Source of the DNA: Conus ventricosus
Lineage: Eukaryota > Mollusca > Gastropoda > Neogastropoda > Conidae
DNA length: 64,000 nucleotides
Direction: 5' to 3'
Assembly: GCA_018398815.1 (NCBI GenBank)
Contig: CM031600.1
Span: forward strand, 50,122,833 to 50,186,832
The notes under the pieces are model-generated. The model saw only the letters and a program-made list of their open reading frames with translations, ran no database searches and had not been told where the DNA came from. Shown piece after piece: positions 12,208 to 22,335 of this stretch. Made by a program: the position numbers and the translations under genes. Every line of letters begins with the position of its first letter. Within the stretch, counting starts at the first letter, position 1.

Positions 12208-12482
12208 ATTTTAAAACAATAAAAAATAATTAATACTTTTAAAACCATGATTTTTAAACGCTGGTTAATTATGCAGTGCCTATCTTTGGGTGTTATATCT
12301 ATTCAACCCTTGCAAAATGTTTGTTAGGAATAAAACCGCCCAACATGGGAAAGATAGAAGACCGCCAAAACTAGTTGCAACCTTATTTTTAGCTTTAACA
12401 ACAAAAGATTATCTGATTAAAAGCACATAGACAGTCTTTCGTATTAATGATTATTTTAATTTAAATTTTTTAGTTAATAAAA

Positions 12483-13160
12483 GATGAGTGAAAAAAAGAT
12501 TATCAAAAACGATTTACCACTCTGCTGTAATTAGCGGTCTTAGAAATAGGCTATATGTGTTAGCAAAAAACATGTTTAAAAATGAGGCCAGCCGACCTAG
12601 GAAGGTTAGACATTGAGGATGTTGTTAAGGTTATAGTTGTAATTACTCCCGGGATTGCGTCAAAAGACTTTCTTGTTACACGGGGGATTATCCCAGAAAA
12701 TATTAATGCATAGAAAGATTAATCTAGAAAATATTGATTAAAAAAAGATGTCTGGATTGTTCTAATGGTGGGAGGAGCTATTGTTAATGCTTTAGCCTTC
12801 TCTGGAAGCAATTATATGTTTAGTAAATTGAGGTCCGACGAAGAGAGAGAACGCCAAAACAAGGCAATAAAGATTTAGCTAAGGCAAGAGACGCTTACGA
12901 GAAAAGGCAATTGCCACTTAGACTTTATTAATAAAAAGTTAAGAGAACAGGGACATGCAGAGCACACATTTACAGACGTTGATGACGCAATGAATGAGTA
13001 TTACTTAGTGACAGGAAGGAAGTTTCTAACATCACCACCGCCAGAACTGTCTGACTTTTAGAACCATCTGAGGAACAGAAGACTGCAGAGATAGTTTTTT
13101 TTGCAGTTAGAATGACCTCAGCTATCTTGTTGCCACTTCTTGGTAAAATAAAATGCATTT
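12483..13160 (+). pseudogene. Polinton membrane-associated conserved protein, broken
   Basis: Frames read together show a conserved N-terminal RNRLYVLAKNMFKNEA block, a DIEDVVKVIVVITPG block, a hydrophobic VGGAIVNALAF segment near 12765-12800, a basic linker, then LDFINKKLREQG and DVDDAMNEYYLV blocks (12910-13010) and a short Pro-rich stretch. At least five frameshifts. It precedes the integrase on the same strand by a few bases. Resembles an uncharacterised family that recurs in invertebrate Polintons; function unknown. Confidence 0.55.
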
Positions 13161-13166
13161 AAAATA

Positions 13167-14112
13167 ATGAAAAAATATTTTTCTCCTAAATGGTATTGGA
13201 AAGGAAAGACTGCTAATGAAAAACTGAGTAAAGCTGCTAGAGTGTCTGAATCAGATGCAAAGACTGGCTTTCAAAACGGGCAATTTGGCAAATATATTTG
13301 CCTGCCCCAAAAAAATAATAAGGCCTAATTTGTTAACTCAGTTCCAAATGACACCCACCAGATGGACTTGTTGTATCTTCCACATGACAAGTTAGAAGAA
13401 AAAAGTTTAAGTATGCTCTGACAGTTGTTGACATGGCTTCAAGATACAAAGACGCTGAACCTTTAACGGATAAAAGCTCAACTGCTGTGGCTGTGGCTTT
13501 GCAACAAATTACATGCGAGGTCCATTAAAGTATCCTGGGATGATTCAAGTTGATGAGGGAAAAAGAGTTTAAAGGTTTCTGTAAACCAGCTGTTTTAAAA
13601 CATCATGTTACAGTTAAGAGGGGGATCCCAGGCAACCATCGATCACAAGCCCTAGTAGAAAACTTTAATAAGAATCTAGCTAAACGCCTGTTTACCTATC
13701 AATATCACAGAGAAATTAGGATAGAGAACGCAACACAGAATGGGTTAGGAGATTGCCAGCAGTCTTACCGCCATAAACAATAAAGGGAATTTAAAGCAAC
13801 AGGCCTTAAACCATAAACGCAATCAAATTAAAAACAATTAGCATTACTGAAGATGTGCAGGGGACTCAAAAACTCTTGCCGTTTGGACTAAAAGTAAGAT
13901 ACTTGTATGCTCCTGGAGAGGCAGAGGGCGATGTTAGAATTAGAGCTACAAAACCTATATGGAGTTTAGATGTATATGAAGTTGAAAGAATCATGAAAAC
14001 AACCCCTCCCGTGTATTATTAAGAGAGACTCTCTCTTTCTGAAACGCCTGCCCCTAAAAGATCCTTTGTTCGTGAAGAGCTGCAAGTTGTCCCGCCAAAC
14101 ACAGTGAGTTAA
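13167..14112 (+). pseudogene. Polinton retroviral-type DDE integrase, broken
   Basis: Begins MKKYFSPKWYWKG, a block typical of Polinton integrases. The catalytic triad is readable: first Asp in HQMDLLYLP (about 13359), second Asp in QVDEGKEFKGF (about 13546), Glu in ALVENFNKNLAKRLF (about 13652), with roughly 34 residues between the second Asp and the Glu. The C-terminal chromo/SH3-like block (RYLYAPGEAEGDVRIRA, then REELQVVPPNT) runs to a TAA at 14110. Frame changes occur near 13325, 13400, 13530 and 13790. It would cut and join the element ends; here it is dead, though all three catalytic residues survive. Confidence 0.88.
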
Positions 14113-14879
14113 CAAAAAAAATAGTATTTATTTTTTGCAAAACTTATTTTTTTGTTAAACTTTTTTTTTGGGGGGCCTTTTTGGGGGTTTTTAACTATCA
14201 TGTGTTTTTTTTTCAATTCTGTCTGATTGCTGCAGTGTCTACCTTGTGAATAAAAGGTCTTTCTCCACCTTTTTGATTTCAATTTTTGTCGTCTGAAATC
14301 CCACCATCAGCCATAAGCTTCTGAAATTCTTCGTCTGAAAATGTTTTCATCCTGTAATGATTTGCTTATTCTTAATCTTAATGAACAAATTTTTGGGTTG
14401 ATGCTAGGCTACAATGGCAGTGGTTTTTTGTAATTTAGGATTTAAATTTTTTTTTTTAAACAGCACTTACAATCATAGACATGGCGCCTAAACCTAACCC
14501 GAGACTCCCAAATCCCAAAGAGGCTGGCGCCCAACCCCAGTAGCTAAAACAGCAACACTAGACCCAGCACTTACGCAAAGCTACAGCTGAGGAGCCAGTA
14601 ATTACATAAGAAAGAGTATTTAAAGCTTTAGCATATTTCTTTCTAGTAACCCTAAACTTATCCAAGTCGCTTTATTTCCTTTGAAGTTCAGTTTTTTTGT
14701 TTTAATATAAACTGTTATTTTTTTTTAATTAAGATTATTTTTTAAAATTAATCTAATACGTACTTCTTATTAATCCTTCTGGCAGCACTTCATCAACAGA
14801 GTAAAACGCAATAAAATCAAAATACTTAATGAAAATAAAGTCAGTACTGTTAGTTTGTCTTTGTCAACCATCACAGTAA
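14113..14879. other. A/T-rich Polinton intergenic region
   Basis: Poly-T and poly-G runs. One short minus-strand frame starts at 14351 (MKTFSDEEFQKLMADGG), is acidic at its start and is soon interrupted. A plus-strand start at 14481 (MAPKPNPRLPNP) stops within about 20 codons. Either may be a small Polinton protein; neither can be assigned. Confidence 0.4.
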
Positions 14880-15591
14880 CCTTGTCAGATGATACAAAAG
14901 TGTTTATTTTTCTCCGTTTTTAGAAAATAACAATAACAAGCCTAAGGGGGGCCATCCAAGTTTCCAGACGATAATTTACTCCCTTGCTAACACAGTTCTG
15001 GCAAACTAGAATTAGACTCCCCAGGAGTAATTAATAAAACAAAAATAAAAGTAGCAGTGTTAGGCATTGGGGGTTTTAAGATAAATTCTAGGGTTACTGT
15101 GTCATCCCCCACTTCAACTAAGGACTTTTTCTGCTCAGCACATATTCACGCTATATTTATCTATTACAATCGCTTTTTCTGTTGTGGTTCCTGGGACAAG
15201 ACTAGCAAGAAAGGGACCTGCATTCAAAGCTTTCTAAAATTGTGTTTTTTTATAAAAGTATACATTGGGGCTTCGCAAGTCAAATTTAAAATCCCAGTTT
15301 TTTTTCAGGGCGCAAGACCCAGCTATTGTCTTGTTTATAAAGTCTGTTTTCATATTTGCCGTAATCAGTTGTTTCTAAATTTCTTATTTGTTCTAGTTTA
15401 GGATGTTGCTGCCGTTTTTTATTTTTCAATTTCTGTTCGTTTGTAAACCCCATCATCCGTGTACTCAAATCCAAAAAACATTTCCTATCACCCCTATCAG
15501 ATCAAACTCGGCTGTGTCTGCTAGGTTTTTTTAGCTCTACTGCAACGCATTTAGGAGCTAGCTGCGCTTTTGATTCTGGCCCGCGAGACAT
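14880..15591 (-). pseudogene. Polinton protein of unknown function, broken
   Basis: Starts at an ATG at 15591 (MSRGPESKAQLAPKCVAVEL), 20 bases downstream of the ATPase stop on the same strand, so it probably follows in one transcript with MCP and ATPase. Later recognisable text includes GDDTVTLEFILKPPMPN near 15060. No motif identifies it; position after MCP-ATPase would suit a minor capsid or maturation protein, but that is only positional inference. Confidence 0.4.
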
Positions 15592-15611
15592 TCTTTTTAA
15601 TAAATTTAAAA

Positions 15612-16230
15612 TTAAAATAAACAAACGTATTGAACTGGGGGGTCAGTCCGTAAACATAGCTTAGCGTGCTTAGATTTTTCTAACTGCTCTTTTTTTTTTT
15701 TTTAGCTCATCTTTGTCCCCTTTTTATATAATTTTCACTAAACATTCTTCCAAAATATCTTTGTCCTTAGTGTAAAATAATACAACCGATTTTAACTGCG
15801 ACTAAAGTCTTTTAAAAACAGCATTATATTTTTGAGTTAAGAGCCACACAGAAACTAATGTGGTGGCGGCCACTAAAAAGGGAGCTTTGACAGAGCTTTT
15901 CTTTTTTTTACAATGTCTTGTTCAGCTGAACAGTCATCAATAATAAACAGTGTTTCAGTTCCCTCAAATAGTCTAATAGTAATGTTCTAAAAAGTCGCTC
16001 AGTTTGTCGCTAGATCAAAAAAAAATATATTTCCGTCTTCCAAATAAACTTCCTTTTTTTTGTAAGACTTTTTGTGCTTAATGGTTGTGCAGAATATAAC
16101 CCAAAGTACTCGTAATGAAACCTGTATATTGTTTGTAACAAATCAAGTACGAAGACAGTTTTCCCACACCCTGTAATCCCGCAATAAGAGAACAGTGCGG
16201 ATCTTTAGGCAGAAACTTCAAACTATCCAT
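15612..16230 (-). pseudogene. Polinton A32/FtsK-like genome-packaging ATPase, broken
   Basis: Would drive DNA into capsids. Starts MDSLKFLPKDPHCSLIAG at 16230. Walker A is GLQGVGKT (about 16160-16185). A YEYFGLYSAQPL block follows, then Walker B as LFIIDDCSA (about 15930) followed by KKRKALSKL and a KYNAVLKDF block, ending KHAKLCLRTDPP before a TAA at 15612-15614. About 206 codons, slightly short of the usual 230-260. Walker A and B residues are intact but at least four frameshifts separate them. Lies 33 bases after the MCP stop, same strand. Confidence 0.82.
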
Positions 16231-16263
16231 CTGTTTTTAATAGTTATTATTTCTTCTGCATTT

Positions 16264-17528
16264 TTAATAAGCCACGTCTTTTAGCCTGTTTTCTTCAATG
16301 TTTAACTGAGCTCACAAACCCTAAAAACATGCATTTGTATTGGAGCGTTTTCCGTCTGCTTTCTTGTGAAAATTATTTTTATACCATCTTGCCCTACCCT
16401 TTCTCCCATTCCAAACAATCTGTTGTCAAATGTAGATCTAAAATCCAACCCAGCCCATATTTAGTTTTAAGTAGTCTTCGAGTCTTACATCATAAAGGCG
16501 AAGTTTTTTACATACACGATCAACGCAGGATCCCTTTGCTACCTCCAGCGAACAACTTTCTTATTCATCAAAGTGTTGTGAGGGAAAAGTCCGCCCCCGA
16601 ATACAACTGATCAGACTTGCCATTTATTGCACAGTCAACCTTCTCAATTTTTGGATTATAAAACGCTTCTGATTCTCTATGAAAAGGGGTTGTTTCTTCA
16701 GTAAACAAGAACAAAATTCCTTTTAAAGACTTCAGAGACTGATTTAGATGTATGTTCCAAAGAGTGTCCGCTTGTTTCTATTTTTTGTAGGTGAGTGCAG
16801 AACTCTTTCATAATAAATAACCGTTTTTAAATTTTATTTCTGGGTTAAGATTGTTCTGGCCAGTTCAGGGTTAGTAACAAACATCAAATCAAGAGAGATG
16901 TCACTAACTGTGTATTTAGCTTCAGGGGCTTTAGACAGACGACAGAATCGCTAGGATTAAATGTCAGTTCATAAGAAAGTTTTTCTTTTAGTGCACCTGG
17001 TAATATGGGATATGCGTCTTTAACAGCTCAAAATCTAGAGGGATGCAAAATCTGTTGTCAAATGCTTCTGCCTACTGCCTCATCTTTAACATCAACCTTT
17101 GCATCCTCTACTTTAAGCCTGTGCTTGAGGCCGTTTGGGCTTTTTTATTCCCTGATAAACTTTCTCTTTCCTTTTTTTTAGCAGCCATAGATCAGAATAG
17201 AGGGCAAAAATGTCCCGCCGCGCTTAGTACAAAGACTTCTCCTGCCCTCCAGTTTGATTGCCATATGTTTACGATTGCCCTGCCCAAATTAGCAACAACA
17301 GTATCATTAGGGTCTGTCGATTTAATACCTATTTTGAAGATAGTTTTTGCAGTGCCTGGCATTATAACATCGCCAGCGCCAAGATCCGGAACTTAACTAT
17401 TAAAAACTTGTCCCGGCTGAATCTGTTGATGGAGTATTTACACTAATTACAGTCTGCCTTTTACCTTTTACGCCATGGGGTTCCTTCTCTCTTCTGTATG
17501 CGTCGAGGTCACAACCGTATGAGTTCAT
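16264..17528 (-). pseudogene. Polinton double-jelly-roll major capsid protein, broken
   Basis: Would form the icosahedral shell. ATG at 17526-17528 (MNSYGCDLDAYRREKEPHG). Conserved stretches in order: the PGTAKTIFKIGIKS and VANLGRAIVN strands (about 17260-17380), the block FCIPLDFELL (about 17040), a TPFHRESEAFYNPKI stretch (about 16690), KSDQLYSGADFSL (about 16620), KKLRLYDVRLEDYLK (about 16480), and a C-terminal AQLNIEENRLKDVAY before TAA at 16264. Length about 420 codons. Several frameshifts, no intact protein. Its presence with the ATPase shows this Polinton lineage kept virion genes. Confidence 0.82.
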
Positions 17529-17562
17529 TTTTATAAAAACAAAAAGAATATAAATAAAAAAT

Positions 17563-18899
17563 ATGGCTGAAGATTTTGACGCAATTGATCCTATGAAGAA
17601 GAAGATGAAACAGAACTAGGCCCTTTATTGCAAGAAGAACTTGAAGAAGCAGCACAGGTCAAGGAGTAGGATTAAGCCAAATACGATTGCTAGATAGAAT
17701 TGAAATCATTATATAGCCATATGGGGCGAAAGCAGCCAGAAGCACTTAGGGTTTTCTGATTTTCAACAGATAAAAAAAAATCATTTGTATGTAAGAACCA
17801 GTAAAAAGGGAAAACGTGTGCGCTTACTGCAAAACCAGACTCAACCCAGTATTTAAGCAGGGGCACAATTCTTAGAGATCTCCCTGCTGTTGACCAAAGG
17901 CAATTAAACTTTATTGACAATTTAAGGCCTGAGGCTGTTAGTCTTTACAGAACTTGGGGGAAGAGTTGCCAACACAATCCCAAAATACAAAACCCTACCT
18001 CTTAAAGATTTTAAATCAAGAAGCAGGTGAACTAATAGCAGAAATTGAAACGAGTTTAAGTGAGGGGTGGTAGTCCTTCGGATCCGAAGATGACTTAGCG
18101 TTCTGCAGCTCATCGATGTACGCGGAGTGCTCTGCAGCCCCAATCTGGAGGCGCAGAGTCTGCGCCTCCAGATTGGGGCTGAATAGCAAAATTGAAACGA
18201 GTTTAAAATGAGGAGACACAGTTAAAAACAATTGTGATTCTCCATTGCCTATGCGTGAAATCCCCGGGGCTTAATGCTGCTCTGCGGACAATAAGGGGCG
18301 AACTAACAAACAATTTAGCAAACTTGGTGAGCTAGATAGAGAGATAGAAGAAGAAAAAAATAAGCTGGCTAATGCAGATGATAACAATTTAGGGCGAGAA
18401 GAAAAGGTTAGAATACAGCAAAAATACAGGATTTAATGATAGAAAGGGCGGCAGGTTAGAAGCGCTGTCTACTAACAGAGCGCAGCTAGCAAACGCAAAA
18501 CAAGCAGAATCAGAGAAACTATAAACAGAATACTTCATGAAAATACTACGCTACAGAAAGAATAAGGACTCTGTTCAAGAACAAGGGATTACAATAGTTA
18601 GTATATTAACGGCTTTGGTTTGCTATCTCTACACTCGTTTATGCTTTAACCGGGAGTGCGCCAACAGGGCCAGTAGCGCCCCAACCCCCTCAGCCTGGTA
18701 AAATTGGATTAGAAAACAATTGCATCATCTAGCAAACTTATTAAAGAAGTTAGCAGCCAAAGCGCTTGAGCTCTGCCTGGCATAATAGGCAGTGTTGTTA
18801 GTTGGGTTTTGTCCCACTATAGGCAAAGTTGCTGGGTATAATGGCTGACCATCTAGGACGTTAGGAGTGCTAGCTGCTGGATTAATTTTTATGAAATAA
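17563..18899 (+). pseudogene. Polinton acidic/coiled-coil protein with C-terminal membrane segments, broken
   Basis: ATG at 17563 begins MAEDFDAIDP, then after a one-base shift a run of Glu-rich residues (ELGPLLQEELEEAAQ). The middle has a LRDLPAVDQRQLNFIDNLRPEA block (about 17870-17940) and long charged segments. The C-terminus has a hydrophobic ITIVSILTAL stretch (about 18590) and a GSVVSWVL stretch (about 18795), ending at a TAA near 18897. A 122-bp foreign insertion lies at 18060-18181. Matches a recurrent unnamed Polinton protein; perhaps virion- or membrane-associated. Divergent from MCP, head to head with a 34-bp spacer. Confidence 0.55.
18042..18206. mobile_element. 122-bp insertion ending in a perfect hairpin, with 18-bp target duplication
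   Basis: The 18-bp word AAATTGAAACGAGTTTAA occurs at 18042-18059 and again at 18189-18206. Between them lies about 122-129 bp unrelated to the gene, ending in a perfect 22-bp inverted repeat (18135-18156 and 18160-18181) with a three-base loop. The long direct repeat suggests target-primed insertion; the fold-back end is unusual. Confidence 0.75.
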
Positions 18900-19464
18900 A
18901 GTATGGCTAATCCCGTAAAAGTTAAAAATACAACAAGGGCTGTCTTTTCGCTAGTATGACTGTCAGTGCGAGCAGATCAACAGGTGGCTGCTTTCTGGTT
19001 GCGGGCTGCTTTCTGGCTTGTGGGCGCTTATAACTGGATCGCTTTCTTTAGAGCTAAGTACTTTCTTTAAAATGGATGGAGCGGACCTTGTGTTAAGCCT
19101 TGATTGTGTCCTAAGTTTTGATTGTCTCCAGCTATGAGGATTTCATTGTTATATTCCTATATCATGCCAATCTGCAGTCTAAGGTCAGAGGGCAGCATGT
19201 AATAACCCATGGCCTACAACAAAGTCAACCTTTGACCTAGCATGTGCAAGAACGTCTTGATACCTTTGGGATGCCTGGAAGGCAAAAACAACAGCAGAGT
19301 TAATAGCATCTTCTAAATGGCTAGAAATTGTTTTCTGGCATCAAAACCTGTAGATTGATCTACTATGCTGACTTAGTCGTGCTTGTGCTCCTAAAGGCAC
19401 CAAACGTATGTCCGTATGGAGTCCCTTAAGTCTTGCACTCCTGGCATTGTTTTGGCCTTCACTT
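18900..19464. other. Decayed Polinton interior
   Basis: A short plus-strand start at 18902 (MANPVKVKN) is quickly interrupted. The rest is probably the eroded C-terminal part of the minus-strand gene at 19465-20110. Confidence 0.4.
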
Positions 19465-20110
19465 TCATCTAAGATAAATGTTGTCCAAGCTTAGGATGTT
19501 TTTTTTCAATGGATCCCAACGGACTCGTTTGTCTGGTTGAAAAGAAGTGTGGCCGGGCCCGTAGTCATAATTGTATTCTCTAACGTTCGCCCCACAAATA
19601 CAAAGTGCCAACCCTGATTGCGGTCTAACTTTGTCTAAAATCAGTTGAAGGATCAATGTTAAATTCAATTGCAAATTCTTTCATAGGCATTAGTGTCCAT
19701 TAGGTTTTTAAATGGATTAAACGCGTTGTCGTTAGGAAAGGGGGACTTTTAGTTCAGCTAGTATTCGTCTGTACTGGTAATAAACATGAAAGTTTATATA
19801 CTGACTTTACTAAAAGATTAGGATGGTTTAAATGGTTTGCACATGAAAAACCACAGCCAGTAGTTGCGCAGTAAATGCCAAAATTTAACTGATTCTGGTA
19901 AAACGTCATAGGGCGGATGACCATGCTGATGGCCACTCTATCACTCTTTATTGGCGGATTTAAATTTTAGTTTTGTGGGTTTAAAGTCTGACTTGGAAAG
20001 CCATATGATCCATCTACTGCAATGGTTAGTAAACTGAAGTCCAAAGATTTGGGGATATAAAACGCGTCTACATCGTAAGTAGCACTCTCGTTATATTTAA
20101 AAGGCTCCAT
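19465..20110 (-). pseudogene. Polinton conserved protein of unknown function, broken
   Basis: ATG at 20108-20110 begins MEPFKYNESATYDVDAFYIP. Recognisable blocks follow: AVDGSYGFPSQTLNP, VAISMVIRPMTFYQNQLNFG, YCATTGCGFSC, then after a frameshift QSGLALCICGANVREYNYDYG. These blocks recur in invertebrate Polintons as far as I recall, but the function is not established; a structural role is possible. The C-terminal limit is unclear and may extend to about 18960. Confidence 0.5.
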
Positions 20111-20150
20111 TTTTAAATTATTTTTTTAAATAGTTATAAAAAAGATGTAC

Positions 20151-20830
20151 ATCTAATAACCAAGCAAAACGAGAGCGTGTTTTTTCTTAACGCACCCAAT
20201 TGTCAATTGGCGGGGGGAGTTGTAGAATTGCCCCCTTTAAAAAAAAATTGGCTTTAAAGTTATGTTGGGGTTTAAAATATTGAAAAAGCTCAGAATAACT
20301 GGATCAATATTAGTTACGAGGTGGGCAAACAAATAACTCATGTAAAAATACCTGATGGTTACTAAAAACTTTTGCTTTTTAAAAGAAGTACATACGAATT
20401 TGGCATATTGTTAAAAATTAACGAAGCAAACCTCAGAATTACTATACATTTCCCACTAGAAGAAAGAAGAGAGTACACTTTTCCTAAAGGCCTAGCTAAA
20501 ATCTTAGGCTTTCACAGTATGACAGAGCTTATAGATTTAGTACAAGAGAAGATGTTTATCAATTTGACGAATAAAACCCTTCTTACTTTCTCGTGAACCC
20601 AATGTTGTATGTCCATTTACAACAGTTAAAAACAGATGCTAATTTGTTGATGGCTATCCGTCTACAGTTCTAAAGTTTTGGCACAACTAGGGGAGGGTTT
20701 TGCGATTATCGATTAATCTCAGTTGGAAAAAACAGTGAATTTAAAGAATTAATTAATGGGCCTAAAAAATTCAAATTTGATGTAAAAAAAACTAACCAAA
20801 ATGGAGAGCCAGTTTTTGTTCTGATTTAAT
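20151..20830 (+). pseudogene. Polinton capsid-associated protein, broken
   Basis: From about 20151 (MTSNNQAK after a one-base correction) through KQITHVKIPDGYY (about 20335), INEANLRITIHFPLEE and EYTFPKGLAKILGF (20410-20515), to a LYVHLQQLK block (about 20605-20635) and a NQNGEPVF end (about 20800). The DGYY...KILGF...LYV pattern is that of a protein encoded next to MCP in many Polintons, considered a minor virion component; that assignment is inference. Confidence 0.5.
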
Positions 20831-20883
20831 TAATGGTGCTGGAAGTAGAAAGCGTACTGTAAACCCTTAGATTTTATGCCCCC

Positions 20884-21118
20884 GGAGAGAAATGTAAAAT
20901 ATCTAAGTTCACGATCACCAAATCTTATTTTGCACGTAAGCCCCCATTTAAATTAAAGATTACGTCGATTTTTGGCGGTTTTTTCATGTTAATTTGGTTG
21001 TAAAAAGGGTTAATTTTGGCCAAAAGTGACATGAGAAGGACGTGATTTGTTTGTGAAAAGGGGGGTTTTCGTGCAAAATAAGATGGGTGGTCTTGAACGA
21101 AGATATTTACATTCTCTC
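20884..21118. repeat. Imperfect palindrome, about 60-bp arms
   Basis: The left arm (about 20884-20945) and right arm (about 21060-21118) are reverse complements with a few mismatches, sharing a perfect 15-base core (ATCTTATTTTGCACG at left) and flanking matches reaching GAGA-ATGTAAA-ATATCT. The loop is about 115 bp. It lies at the junction of the Polinton and the Penelope-like remnant, so it could mark an element end or be a small foldback element. Confidence 0.75.
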
Positions 21119-21169
21119 AAGGACTATTGAAAACAAGAAAAAGAATTTTGTGAAATCTTCAAAAAAACC

Positions 21170-22335
21170 CCAACTTAAAAATCACAATAGAAGCAAATAA
21201 TAAAGTATTTAATTACCTAGACATAAACATTAGACCTCAATGACCCTGTGTACAAACCATACAAATAAAACCAAAAGACATACCAATCTACGAAAATATC
21301 AAAAGCAACCACCCACCACTATACTAAAAACAATACCCAATGGTATACACAAGAGACTATCCAACCTGTCATGCAATGGAACGGGATTTGTAAAAACAGC
21401 AACAGAATACCAAGAGGCACCCCCAAAAAAGGGGTTTTTAATTACAAACTACAATACAGCCCAGACAATGACACGAACAGAAATAAGAAAAACAGGAAAA
21501 GAAGAACATATGGGACAACCCCCCATACGATGGACAAGTAAAACAAACGAAGTAAAAGAATTCTTCAAAATCTTGGGAACATCATTTCCAAAAGAACACA
21601 AACTGTTCAAAAAATTCACAAAAAACCATTAAACTATCATACTCATGAAAGTCCAACCTTAAAAAAAAATGACTCATCTAACAAAATAAAAGCAACACAA
21701 CAGAGAAGGGTGCCGAAAGGACATCTTCAACTGCACTAAAAAAGAACAGTGCCCCCTAACAACATATGTCTTTCACAGCAATTTGTATACCAGGCAAAGG
21801 TAAAATCAGAAAATGTAAAAGAAAAAATATATAGGGATCACTGAAAACCCTTTCAACCCAGATACGCAAACCAAAAAACCCGTCCCTTCAAAAAGAAAAA
21901 TACAAAAACCAGAGTTGAGTAAATACATTTGGAGACTCAAAGATAAAAAAAAGACTACAGCAAATCATGGAAAATCATAAAAAGAGCAACACCAACAACA
22001 ATATTTCTAAAAAATTCAATTTATGCTCCACAGAAAAATGGTTAATATTATGTAAACAACCAACTCTGAAAAACAAAAGTAGAAATAGTAAACAATTGCG
22101 GCACAAATGGAAATCTTTGTTAGCACACTCCACCTGAACAGACCCCAACAAGAACCACAGACCACACGTGCAGCGAATGAGATTAAATCACACATGCAGA
22201 AACGGAATCAGGTCCCGCACGCTATAAAAGAACGACAGCGTGGGCCCCCAAAAGGATATCCTGAAGAGAGCAAGAGGCTCGAAACAAGCTTTTTGATTTT
22301 AGCACTTCATTTTAGAAATATTTTTAACAAATATA
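21170..22335 (+). mobile_element. Penelope-like RT C-terminus with GIY-YIG-type endonuclease, decayed
   Basis: Plus-strand fragments in order: ITIEANNKVFNYLDINI (about 21180-21230), VYKPYNKTK, NHPPPYY, KRLSNLSCN (about 21350), then PPIRWTSKTNEVKEFF (about 21510), a Cys-rich EGCRKDIFNCTKKEQCPL block (about 21720-21750), YIGITE near 21828 (a GIY-YIG-like start), ELSKYIWRLK (about 21915-21945) and STEKWLILCKQ...RHKW (22030-22110). The order RT thumb, Cys motif, GIY-YIG-like nuclease fits Penelope-like elements. The RT palm is absent, so this is a 5'-truncated copy with many frameshifts. Confidence 0.55.

Larger units (their letters stand above)
8885..20950. mobile_element. Polinton/Maverick self-synthesising DNA transposon, decayed
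   Basis: A 12-kb block with the hallmark gene set: protein-primed DNA polymerase B (+), retroviral-type integrase (+), packaging ATPase (-), major capsid protein (-), and several accessory proteins on both strands. Gene order is pPolB>, small protein<, membrane protein>, integrase>, unknown<, ATPase<, MCP<, coiled-coil/membrane protein>, unknown<, capsid-associated protein>. All genes carry stops and frameshifts. Terminal inverted repeats were not identified; the block ends near an imperfect palindrome at 20884-21118. Confidence 0.9.
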
